DNA from: Microglena sp. YARC
Lineage: Eukaryota; Chlorophyta; Chlorophyceae; Chlamydomonadales; Chlamydomonadaceae
Reading direction: 5' to 3'
Assembly: GCA_022414725.1 (NCBI GenBank)
Contig: CM039463.1
Location: 94,403,501-94,467,500 of the forward strand
Length of the DNA stretch: 64,000 nucleotides
Part shown: positions 56,248 to 64,000 of the stretch, one piece after another
Position numbering within the stretch: the first letter of the stretch is position 1
How the letters are laid out: each line of letters starts with the position of its first letter
Position numbers and translations under genes: made by a program
The notes under the pieces: model-generated
The model's database searches: none
What the model saw: the letters and a program-made list of their open reading frames with translations, nothing else
What the model was told of the DNA's origin: nothing

Positions 56248-57625
56248 TTAAATCTCTGAACACGGTGTTCATGACTTTTGTAAAGGCCGAGGGTGCATTT
56301 GCTAGCCCAAAAGGGAGAACCTTGAATTCATAGAGTCCCATCGGGGTTATGAACGCAGTTTTCGGGACGTCTGAATCATGTAACCGTATGTTGTGGTATG
56401 CATTATGTAAATCCAGATTTGAGAACACACTAGCTCCTCGAACTGAGTCAAACAGATCGTCAATTCGTTGGAGGGGATAGCGATTTGGTACCGTGACCTT
56501 GTTCAATTTACGATAGTCGATAGCCATCCTCCAAGAGCCATCGGGTTTGGCGATGAAAAGGACTGGTGCGCCCCACGGGCTCGAGCTAGGGCTGATGTAG
56601 CCTTTGGCCAACAAGTCTTTAACTTGGTTTTGGACCTCTAGCAGTTCTGCGGGGGACAACCGGTGTCCTCCAGAGAATTGTGGGGATGCCGCCTCCGTGA
56701 GGGGGCATACGAATGGGGTGTCAGCCCTAAGGTCAGAAATCTTGTCCGCCGGGGCGAAGACCTTTTTAAAGTCCGTTTCGCAAACCGAGATTATCCGTTC
56801 GTGTTTCGTTTGTTGCACCGTGTTTGCTTGTGCTGCCGTTACTCGAATTGTAAAGGCATCGTCGTCTTGGTCCACTGATGTGACTAGGACTTCGAAACAA
56901 TTGAGTTTTTGTTTTGATTTGCGGATAAACTTTTTAAGTGCTCTGTTAGACAGGACTCTTGGCGTTTTTCGCTGTGCTGTGTCAAAAAATTCGATACGTG
57001 CCAAAGTATAAGCAACCAATTCCTTGATGGAGAGAGGTTCCGACTCGAGTCGGGTGGAGTACAGTTCGACTGCTACTCTACGTTTATGCTTTTTAGCTAT
57101 TTTGAAACTGGCTCTGAGACGTGTCTCTTCAAAACCAATGCAGCACCCCGTCTGCATCATCCAACTTCTTCCGAAAAGTGCGGTGGTGCCGGGCCCTAGC
57201 GTAGGGAGGACATAAGCAGATTTAATTTCTGACCTATGTTTGCCTAAGTTCAGGACAAAACTCGTTCTCGTAGTAGTGAGGACTTGGGATCCATCAGCTA
57301 CCCGCACCATGACTGGTGAGCCCGTAAAGGTGGCTAAACTTTCCTTAGCACAGAATTCTGCGTCTACGAAGACAGAGTCTGCTCCACTGTCAATGAGAAC
57401 TTTGCCAGATACCCCCGATAGGGTGGCCTCAAAGTGTGCGGTAGCTTGGTCCGCGTGGACACAAGCTGTTGTGCAAGCAGATATGCATGGAATGGCAGGA
57501 GGCGGGGGCAGGGTCGGAAGGCAAGGAGGGGATGTGGTCTGTGCTGTAGATGGTGTTACACAGATAGTAGGGGACGGAAACTGAAACAGAACATCCCTAT
57601 CTATGTCTACAAGCAGACCTACATC
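56147..57625 (-). CDS. Chromovirus protease and reverse transcriptase (palm)
   Basis: Open from the codon after the gag TAG. A Pro/Thr-rich linker leads to the aspartic protease ([14 protein letters not shown] at about 57400-57370, catalytic DSGA; later LFGRSWM). RT follows: [66 protein letters not shown] (first catalytic Asp), and [14 protein letters not shown] (YLDD). The frame collapses just after YLDD. It shares its frame with gag, so pol would need readthrough of one TAG or the stop is a mutation. Confidence 0.9.
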   Translation of the reverse strand, partial: DVGLLVDIDRDVLFQFPSPTICVTPSTAQTTSPPCLPTLPPPPAIPCISACTTACVHADQATAHFEATLSGVSGKVLIDSGADSVFVDAEFCAKESLATFTGSPVMVRVADGSQVLTTTRTSFVLNLGKHRSEIKSAYVLPTLGPGTTALFGRSWMMQTGCCIGFEETRLRASFKIAKKHKRRVAVELYSTRLESEPLSIKELVAYTLARIEFFDTAQRKTPRVLSNRALKKFIRKSKQKLNCFEVLVTSVDQDDDAFTIRVTAAQANTVQQTKHERIISVCETDFKKVFAPADKISDLRADTPFVCPLTEAASPQFSGGHRLSPAELLEVQNQVKDLLAKGYISPSSSPWGAPVLFIAKPDGSWRMAIDYRKLNKVTVPNRYPLQRIDDLFDSVRGASVFSNLDLHNAYHNIRLHDSDVPKTAFITPMGLYEFKVLPFGLANAPSAFTKVMNTVFRDLIGKFVVIYLDDILIYSSNDEEHEKTHSNCVTTS

Positions 57626-58522
57626 CTACTTCCTAACGGTAGGGCAGCTAGGGCACTTGGAGGGGGCAGTGGCTGTAGCGGCCGTGCGCTTCGTACCACA
57701 CTTGTAACATAAGTTACCCTCCTTAGCTAGTTTAATAGCATCCAGTGTCCAGGGCTGACCGTCAGCCTGCTTCCACTTATGCTTTTTCAGCAAATTGTAG
57801 CTGTCCCGCAGGGCTGGAAAAGGGCGGCGGGCCCGTTGCAGCTGGAGTCTGGGCCGTGCCCTTCTTGTGCTTGTGCTGGGTGGACCCCTCGTGAGGTCCA
57901 CCAGGCCGTTTGCCTTTTGCCTGGACGCACATGGCCGAGGTAGGGTTGGTGTTTTGGTGGCAGCAAGTTCAGTTTCAATGGCAGCAGCATGTTCGACAAG
58001 CTCGTCTAAAGAGGAAAATCGGCCTCCTTGTGCAGCAGTACGTCTGCGGCATCGTGCCTCGATGGTTGGAATCAGACCAAACCGAAACAGAACTAGCTGA
58101 TCATCCAATTGCATACCCCCGGCAATGCGCACTTCGTTTTGGAAAGCCATAGCGTAATGCCTAACCGTCGAGGTCTGCCGAATCGAGTTGGCATGCAGCC
58201 GTTGGCGTGCATTGATGTCGTCGTCAGCATGGTAGGGGTCATAGAAGTTTAGGAACTGAGTTTTTATCTCAGCCCACGTAATGGCCGGTGACGCGGTCAT
58301 GAGGTGGTCTAGCCACTCGGCAGCTACCCCACCAAAGAAGTTTGGTATGTTGGATGGTACTAACATATGGTGCAACGTGCAATATGACTCTAGCAACTTC
58401 CACCAAATCCTACCCCTCGGGAGCTTCTTATCTTCTACCCCAGTCCAAAGGGATGGACGTTCATACTTGCCAACTATCAGCTTGGATAACACTCCGGAGA
58501 GTGGACTTAGTGTGTGCAGCAC
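57626..58522 (-). CDS. Chromovirus gag
   Basis: 298 codons from the first ATG. The retrotransposon gag helical domain is visible (FFGGVAAEWLDHLM, ITWAEIKTQFLNFYDPYHAD, RQTSTVRHYAMAFQNEVRIA, DDQLVLFRFGL). A basic Pro/Arg-rich linker follows, then a zinc-knuckle-like end (EGNLCYKCGTKRTA ... KCPSCPTVRK) that lacks a clear His. It forms the particle that packages element RNA. It terminates in TAG at 57628-57626, and the same frame continues as pol. A true start upstream of 58522 cannot be excluded. Confidence 0.85.
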   Translation of the reverse strand: MLHTLSPLSGVLSKLIVGKYERPSLWTGVEDKKLPRGRIWWKLLESYCTLHHMLVPSNIPNFFGGVAAEWLDHLMTASPAITWAEIKTQFLNFYDPYHADDDINARQRLHANSIRQTSTVRHYAMAFQNEVRIAGGMQLDDQLVLFRFGLIPTIEARCRRRTAAQGGRFSSLDELVEHAAAIETELAATKTPTLPRPCASRQKANGLVDLTRGPPSTSTRRARPRLQLQRARRPFPALRDSYNLLKKHKWKQADGQPWTLDAIKLAKEGNLCYKCGTKRTAATATAPSKCPSCPTVRK

Positions 58523-58559
58523 GCCAATCTATAAATGCGGAGACGAGAATAATTATTAC

Positions 58560-59110
58560 AAAAGATAGTGGAACCATAAAGGGACACCAGCGGAGGAAAG
58601 GGGGGCGGTAGCCTGGAACCTGATCAGGGTACAGGTTAGACAGCGCGTGTCAGAAGAACCGATGACGCAGTCAACAGTAAGCTGACATAGTACTGTCAGG
58701 ACCGATAGTTCTAAGGAAGTACATAAGTAGTCACCAAGTCATAAAACGCGTGAGAGCACCGCAATTCATGCTGACACTCCACCTATGACACATGTGACAT
58801 ACAATACTACTTCTCCACCTATGGCACTGGTGACATAGAACGATATGTAACAGATTGAAAAAAAAAAAAAAAAAAAAAAAAAATCAAAGAACTCCGAAAA
58901 TTCGAGAGAACTTCAAATGGAAACCAAAGGTTTATAGGAAGGAATGAAACACGGCAAAAACCAAAATTTGCCAAGTTAGAAAAGGATGAAAACCGAATAT
59001 CAAAGATGGGTAACAACGGTATAGAAAACCCGATCCGGGAATAGGAACCTAATGCCATACAATGATAACCAAAGAAACCGATGTAACAAAAAAAAAAAAA
59101 ATTATATACC
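58560..59110. other. Boundary between gypsy and copia elements, two poly-A tracts
   Basis: Contains the duplicated CACCTATGRCACNNGTGACAT motif (58778-58840), poly-A of about 26 (58858-58883) and of about 15 (59086-59100). ATGTAACA occurs at both 58844 and 59083, bracketing about 240 bp, which could mark LTR edges of the copia element. The second LTR is outside the window, so this cannot be tested here. Confidence 0.35.
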
Positions 59111-62100
59111 CTAAGAAGAAGCGGTCATCCCAAGCATCCGCATAAACCTCCAGAACACAGCAGGATCAAGGGGCTTGGTGAAGGGGTCAGCACAGTTGTC
59201 CTTGGTGTTAACATAGGCAACATCTAGTGAACCGTCCTCCACCAGCTCCTTGATGTAGTGATGAATAACATCAATGTGCTTGCTGCGAGGGAGGAGCTGC
59301 CAGTCATTGGCCCATCTCAGAGACCCTATGTTGTCACCCTGAATGGTAACTAAATCACAAGGCAGACCCAGATCCACCCTCAACTTCTTCAACCATTGCA
59401 CCTCCCTGGCAGCCTGAGACAGGGCCTGATACTCAGCCTCACAAGAGCTAATGGCAACTGTAGGCTGCCTCTTGCTCATCCAGTTCACTATGCACCCTCC
59501 AGCCAGGACAGCAAAGCCAGTCTGAGATCTCCTGTCAGACCCATCATCAGCAAAGGATGAGTCACTAAAGACAGTAAAAGAGAAATCAGGGCTGTGTGTG
59601 TAAGTGAGTCCCAGGTGGGAATGTGACCTCAAATACAAAAGCAAACGCTTGGCTGCCCCCCACAGGGGGACGGTAGGGTGAGCAGAAAACCTGGACAGGT
59701 AGCTCACAGCAAAGGCAATATCAGGCCTGGTGCAAGTAGCCAGGTATAGCAAAGCACCAACAAGAGAGAGGTACTGGCTATTAGAGGACAGGGGTTCTCC
59801 AGGTGGGTCAGTGACGGTGGACTTGTCCATGGGGGCACCAAACCTGGGCTTGGCAGCAGCAGTCAGACCAAACTGCTCCACCAGATCAACAATGTAGGAG
59901 TGCTGGGAGAGGTTGATCTGAACACACCTGCCGTCAGAGTCAAGTGTACAAGCCATGTCCAAGGAGAGGAACTGAACCGGCACACCCATCTCTTTGACCT
60001 CCCAGCCAGCTTTCTCCATAGCCTTGATCAGCAAAACATACCTATCCAGCTCACTAAAAGCACAGATAAAATCATCAACATAGGTTAGGACATAGCTCCA
60101 CCCACCATTAGAATCCCTCCTAAAATACAGAGCAGGTTCCGCCTTGCACATAATAAAACCATGTGCAACCAAAACCCGCTTGACATCCATACTCCAAGCC
60201 CTGGGCGCCTGTTTCAAACCATAAAGAGACTTGATCAGCTTGCACACAAGGGGAACACCGTTAGGACCAAGTACCTTAAAGCCCTCAGGCTGGTGGCAGT
60301 ACAGGTCCAGACCAGGTTCAAGGGGAGCATTCAGAAATGCAGTCTTGATGTCCAGCTGCCGAACAAACATCTTCCTATGAGTGATGGCAGCCAGGAGCAC
60401 CCTCAGACCTGCTTTAGAAGAAACGGGGGCATATACATCATGAAAATCCAACCCAGGACGCTGCAGAAAACCACGAACCACAAAACGTGCCTTGAAGCGA
60501 ATAGAACCATCAACCCCAACCTTCTTCACAAATAACCACCTGCCAGACAGGACCCTCTGTTTAGGAGGCAGTGGAGTGAGCGCCCAAGTGCCATGGGCAT
60601 GTAGGGACGCCATCTCATCCTTCATAGCAAGGAGCCATTGATCCCTGTCAGGGTTGGTGGGAAGCATGGCAGCTTTGAAGGTCAGTTCAGTGGAAGTGGA
60701 AATGTATGCTCCCACGTACAAGCAGTGTACTTGTACATGAGCAGCGGGGATATCAGCAGTATCAGCAGTAACCGGTAGTATAGCCCCCAGCGCAGAACTA
60801 CTGCCTGGTTGAACAGGGCCGGCCTTATTTGCCTCTATATCAACGAAGCCTGGGTCGACCGGAACACCCCAGCCATACGCAGTATCGGAACCCGACCAGT
60901 GTTCCAGATCATCACTTGCACTATCGGCAACGGCTACTTCATCACATGGCCTTGACCCGAGTAATCCACCAGGGACGACAGGAGGCGTCTGAATGAACGA
61001 CACCCGCGAGTCATCCGAGGTGGTCGGAGGTTGGCGACTATTAGTCAGTGGACCTGATCCAGGTACCACTATGATCGAAGGCTGTCGTAATCCTAAATCT
61101 TCACCGACGAAATGTGGCGCAGAGGAGGGCCTGGCGACCCCCTGCGATTCGGCTAAGATTTTATCTGAAAGAACTGCAGAATCTCGCCCGCCCAGTGCCT
61201 TCACACACAATACAGCACCATCAGCCCCTGACCTGGGACGCAAGGTCATCCCATGATCAGGGCAGCGGTCGACAATTGGGGTTAGCAAAGGGTCAAGGGA
61301 ATTAACCGTAGGCACAGGCATATGTCCGTTGATAGCGGCAGGGATGCGAGAGACATACGGCGACCCGTCATAGGGAGATAGCCCAGGAATACAGTTATGA
61401 TCAAACTGCTCATAGAAGAGTACATCACGACTCTCTACTACCTGGCGCAACTTAGGAACCCAAACAAAATAACCCTTACTCACCAGGGAATACCCAACCA
61501 GTCTACCAGATAACGCCCTTTCGTCCAGCTTGTTGCGCTTCTTCCCATTGACTAACGTAACGTAGCAAGGGCATCCGAACACGCGCAACATCGACACATC
61601 AGGCTGAACCCCAAAGAAAAGCTCATGAGGAGTCTTATCTCCCTGATTGGGCAAGCGATTACGAAGGTAACACGCAGCTAGGAAGGCATAGGGCCAGAAA
61701 GACTTAGTTAGCTTTGACTCCAGGTGGATGCTCCTAGCTATAGACTGTAAGACCCCATTGTACCTCTCCACAGTTGCATTCTGCTGTGCAGTGTATGCCA
61801 AAGATAACTCATGCACTGCCCCAACCGATATCAGCCAATCCTCAAACCACTTTACTATAAACTCCTTAGCCCTGTCAGACCTCAGGCACTTAAAGGCAAA
61901 TCCGTGCAGCTGATTCATCCATCTGAGGATGATAGTCTGAACTGCTAAGGGAGCTTCATCCCTGGTCCTCAAGCACAACACTTCAGCATAGCCAGAGTGT
62001 TGGTCTGTGAGGCACAGAATATAAAACTCCCCACGCAGACCTCTAATATGAACTGGCCCCATGATGTCCAAGTGAAGGCGTTGGAGAGGTGCATTGATCG

Positions 62101-62386
62101 GAGTAGTGCTTGCTTTAGGAAAAGGGAGACGTTTGCCCTTAGCCTTTTGACAAGCATCACAAGGGATCTTAGCCAGTTTTTGGACCTGGTTGAGTGAGAG
62201 GGGTAAGTTCTTAACCATACCCTTCTTGACAAGTCTGTGCATGGCATCATAGCCGGGGTGACCCAGCCGCCTATGCCACAGCCATTCAGGAGTGATAGGG
62301 ATAACAACTCCACCGTCCTTATCAACATCAAGTGCAAAAGCTGGGTAATTGTCAGCACCAAACGAACAGCCACTGTGGTGTAACAA
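59111..62386 (-). CDS. Copia integrase - reverse transcriptase - RNase H polyprotein part
   Basis: 1091 codons, stop TAG. GAG-pre-integrase (WLWHRRLGHPGYDAMHRLVK; CDACQKAK) begins it, then the integrase core: LHLDIMGPV (first Asp), CLRSDRAKEF (second Asp; relatives usually read SDNGGEF, so RAK is unusual), and TAQQNATVERYNGVL (Glu). A variable Pro/Ser linker of about 250 residues follows. RT: WLFVKKVGVDGSIRFKARFV, RQLDIKTAFLNAPL, SLYGLKQAPRAW, VLTYVDDFICAF (YVDD). RNase H: TVFSDSSFADDGSDRRSQTG, SSCEAEYQAL, RSKHIDVIHHYIKE. All catalytic residues are present, so this part could be functional if expressed in frame. Confidence 0.96.
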   Translation of the reverse strand: MLHHSGCSFGADNYPAFALDVDKDGGVVIPITPEWLWHRRLGHPGYDAMHRLVKKGMVKNLPLSLNQVQKLAKIPCDACQKAKGKRLPFPKASTTPINAPLQRLHLDIMGPVHIRGLRGEFYILCLTDQHSGYAEVLCLRTRDEAPLAVQTIILRWMNQLHGFAFKCLRSDRAKEFIVKWFEDWLISVGAVHELSLAYTAQQNATVERYNGVLQSIARSIHLESKLTKSFWPYAFLAACYLRNRLPNQGDKTPHELFFGVQPDVSMLRVFGCPCYVTLVNGKKRNKLDERALSGRLVGYSLVSKGYFVWVPKLRQVVESRDVLFYEQFDHNCIPGLSPYDGSPYVSRIPAAINGHMPVPTVNSLDPLLTPIVDRCPDHGMTLRPRSGADGAVLCVKALGGRDSAVLSDKILAESQGVARPSSAPHFVGEDLGLRQPSIIVVPGSGPLTNSRQPPTTSDDSRVSFIQTPPVVPGGLLGSRPCDEVAVADSASDDLEHWSGSDTAYGWGVPVDPGFVDIEANKAGPVQPGSSSALGAILPVTADTADIPAAHVQVHCLYVGAYISTSTELTFKAAMLPTNPDRDQWLLAMKDEMASLHAHGTWALTPLPPKQRVLSGRWLFVKKVGVDGSIRFKARFVVRGFLQRPGLDFHDVYAPVSSKAGLRVLLAAITHRKMFVRQLDIKTAFLNAPLEPGLDLYCHQPEGFKVLGPNGVPLVCKLIKSLYGLKQAPRAWSMDVKRVLVAHGFIMCKAEPALYFRRDSNGGWSYVLTYVDDFICAFSELDRYVLLIKAMEKAGWEVKEMGVPVQFLSLDMACTLDSDGRCVQINLSQHSYIVDLVEQFGLTAAAKPRFGAPMDKSTVTDPPGEPLSSNSQYLSLVGALLYLATCTRPDIAFAVSYLSRFSAHPTVPLWGAAKRLLLYLRSHSHLGLTYTHSPDFSFTVFSDSSFADDGSDRRSQTGFAVLAGGCIVNWMSKRQPTVAISSCEAEYQALSQAAREVQWLKKLRVDLGLPCDLVTIQGDNIGSLRWANDWQLLPRSKHIDVIHHYIKELVEDGSLDVAYVNTKDNCADPFTKPLDPAVFWRFMRMLGMTASS

Positions 62387-62389
62387 GGC

Positions 62390-62790
62390 CTACATGCAAA
62401 CTTGTAAACACCATCACTGGAGGCAGGGAAGGACCAGAGAATAGAAGAGCCCTGAGTGGCAGTGCAACTAATACTATCAAAAGAAATCTTGCAGTGGAGA
62501 GAATGAGCCACAGCATTTACTGACAGGAGGTTCACCGGACAGTGAGGTATGTAGAGAACATTAGTTAGAATGATTGGTGTTGGTAACCAATCACTACATA
62601 ACTCAATGGATCCCTTACCTACTGCCCGTTGAACCACACCATCACCAAATCGAACTGATGGCAGATTCAGTGGAACATCAAACACAGTGAACAAAGATCT
62701 ATCACCTGTGATGGACATTCCAGCTCCAGAATCCACATGCCAGACCCCCTCAGACAGGCTCGGACTACACACATTTGAGAACCTAGAGGT
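62390..62790 (-). CDS. Copia protease segment
   Basis: The frame ending downstream at 61969 contains VWHVDSGAGMSITGDRSLFT (catalytic DSGA), VRFGDGVVQRAVGKGSIEL, LTNVLYIPHCPVNLLSVNAV (typical copia protease flank) and CKISFDSISCT. It then leaves the true frame near 62390, where the integrase frame takes over. One small indel there separates protease from integrase. Confidence 0.85.
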
Positions 62791-62794
62791 GCAG

Positions 62795-63079
62795 GAGAAT
62801 AGGACAGGGCTTACCTGCTACTTCTGCATAGCAAAACCCATCAATTTGAGCCTGCAAGGAAGACAATTGCTTTGGAGTAAGGTGACCTGGAAGGGCCAGG
62901 TTAGCAGGCAACGGTGAAGGAAAGCGTTGGTTCTGCACGACCAGGGACCCTTCGCAGGCAGGGAACTTCGTCCAGCAACGGTCCTCCGAGTGACCATCCT
63001 TGTGGGGGCATGGTCCCCAGGTGCATTCCAGGCGCCTCTTGTTCGACCCAGAACCACCACCAGTCTTCTGCCGCCGCTG
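62795..63079 (-). CDS. Copia gag C-terminus with zinc knuckle
   Basis: Read from 63079 the frame gives a basic Gly/Ser stretch, then CTWGPCPHKDGHSEDRCW, a CX4CX5HX4C variant of the nucleocapsid knuckle. About 50 residues with LTPKQLSSLQAQIDGF follow, then a stop near 62795. It is in a different frame from the gag core and the protease. Confidence 0.65.
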
Positions 63080-63225
63080 AAATGCAGCATTAGCAGGAAA
63101 CTGAGGAGCGGTCCGGGACCAACCAGGATGCCTGGAATCCGACTGAGGGAGCGCTATGTTAAGAATATCTAGCTGCCTATATTCCTCTAGACAGGACCAG
63201 TACTCAACAGGTTGCTGGTTGTATA

Positions 63226-63657
63226 TCAGGATACCATACTTAATCCGCAGCGTTTCGAACCGGGCAGACTCGCACCTTGAACTATAATGCCCATGGCGTG
63301 ACGCTGAGTCTGCGGAAACCCAGCACTGCGCAGGTCAGTGCACATACCGCGAACCCGACGAAAGAAAGCGTCAACCTGCTCATGAGTGCCCATGGCCGAA
63401 GCATGATACTCCTTCAGCAAGAGAGGGACACGCGAGGCAAGGGCATCGGACTGCTGCCTCCGGATATGCAAAAAGATATCCCGAGGTGAAGCAAAGTCCC
63501 TATACACCTTGACTAGGGCATCCGTCATGTTGGCAAGCATCATGGATAAGATCATGAACTCTTGGCGGGGTAGGGTAAGCGCACTGAAGCCCAACAGTGC
63601 AGGATCGACACTAGACTCCACCATGAGAGGCCGAATTTCCAGCAGCAGGAGGAGCAC
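63226..63657 (-). CDS. Copia gag core (UBN2-like)
   Basis: Contains the helical gag signature (MLANMTDALVKVYRDFASPR, HIRRQQSDALASRVPLLLKE, MGTHEQVDAFFRRVRGMCTD, LRSAGFPQTQRHAMGIIV), like UBN2-type copia gag proteins. It forms the virus-like particle shell. The upstream part continues in other frames toward 63862 (SLDLIRNLDDQRAYDAGLAA), so gag is broken by small indels. Confidence 0.75.
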   Translation of the reverse strand: MLLLLLEIRPLMVESSVDPALLGFSALTLPRQEFMILSMMLANMTDALVKVYRDFASPRDIFLHIRRQQSDALASRVPLLLKEYHASAMGTHEQVDAFFRRVRGMCTDLRSAGFPQTQRHAMGIIVQGASLPGSKRCGLSMVS

Positions 63658-63864
63658 ACCGAGGAGCTAAAGACTCACGAATCGCCAGAAAATACTCAGC
63701 AGCAAGACCAGCGTCATAAGCGCGCTGGTCATCTAAGTTCCTGATGAGATCTAGGGAACGCGCAACACGCACAATGAGCCTCGAAATCAGGACGAACAGG
63801 ACAGAAAGGGAGTGGCACCTTAACAAACTGGTAACCTCGCAGGTCACTGTTCCTACGCCCAACC

Positions 63865-64000
63865 CCTCCAGAGGTCACACCATTAAGCAGGAGGGTAGGT
63901 AATCCCTGGCATAACAGGTCCCAGAAAAGCCCGACACTCTAGACCTAGCTCAGAATAAGCCATCACACGCCTAGGCCTAGGGCGACCCTTGCTATCAACC
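63865..64000. other. Window edge, upstream of copia gag
   Basis: About 135 bp with no ORF or clear LTR end. It is too short to define the element's left boundary. Confidence 0.4.

Larger units (their letters stand above)
53572..58522 (-). mobile_element. Ty3/gypsy chromovirus, coding region nearly complete
   Basis: Reverse-strand order: gag, TAG, protease, reverse transcriptase, RNase H, integrase, chromodomain, which is the chromovirus arrangement. Three single-base frame breaks lie near 56178, 55640 and 54330. A stop separates gag and pol. LTRs could not be identified. Just upstream of gag, CTGGTGTCCC near 58590 could be a primer-binding site, and 58778-58840 has a small internal duplication. 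The element lies tail-to-tail with the LINE and directly beside the copia element. Confidence 0.9.
59111..63862 (-). mobile_element. Ty1/copia retrotransposon (3' part to gag; 5' end outside or at window edge)
   Basis: Reverse-strand order gag, zinc knuckle, protease, integrase, RT, RNase H, with integrase before RT, defines Ty1/copia. The gag and protease parts are split over frames (breaks near 63200, 62790 and 62390), but integrase to RNase H is one 1091-codon frame, so decay is recent or limited. A 5' LTR would lie at or beyond 63.9 kb. Confidence 0.92.

Overview
The window is a eukaryotic nuclear fragment dominated by repeats, with few host genes. Supporting this are a divergent histone H2A/H2B pair whose 3' ends carry histone stem-loops, genes that only make sense when spliced, LINE, Ty3/gypsy and Ty1/copia retrotransposons, a hAT-type MITE, and a short interstitial array of the plant/algal telomere repeat TTTAGGG. 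Together these suggest a green-lineage microalga such as a prasinophyte. That placement is an inference, because TTTAGGG also occurs in other protist groups.

Layout. From 1 to about 28.0 kb there is no convincing gene. Tandem repeats follow one another: a CAGGCTATTT array (about 120-475), a TTGTCCGATA array (480-590), a degenerate ~290-bp tandem (about 720-4180), a gap of exactly 1000 N (4181-5180), a huge 44-bp satellite (5181-23880, roughly 420 copies, with a variant block at its right end), a TGATGA microsatellite, a 17-bp TAAGCACATTACATGCG array, a ~140-bp tandem and a ~120-bp T-rich tandem. This left part is full of one-base insertions inside otherwise identical units, as in uncorrected long-read sequence. 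From about 28.1 kb the sequence looks clean.

From 28 to 41 kb lie dispersed repeat families (called Rep-A and Rep-B here), (GT)n(G)n tracts that always have the same polarity, (ACAT)n tracts, minisatellites, a tRNA-like relic and a 195-bp hAT MITE with a perfect 8-bp target duplication. A spliced minus-strand gene (41302 down to at least 39347) encodes a putatively N-acylated, Lys/Asp-repeat protein entering an EF-hand. Its intron holds the TTTAGGG array.

From 41.3 to 45.1 kb, a plus-strand gene (42468-45124) lies head-to-head with it. It encodes a ZZ-type zinc-finger protein with an acidic tail and contains three tandem 75-nt, phase-2 mini-exons, each carrying half a ZZ finger. H2A (minus) and H2B (plus) share a 278-bp promoter at 47054-47331.

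From 48 to 64 kb is retroelement territory. A decayed plus-strand APE/RT LINE (about 49.3-53.4 kb) is interrupted by a second copy of the same 195-bp MITE. A minus-strand chromovirus (Ty3/gypsy, 58522-53572) has gag and pol in one frame separated by a single TAG. A minus-strand Ty1/copia element (59111 to about 63860) has a long intact integrase-RT-RNase H frame and its gag end near the window edge.
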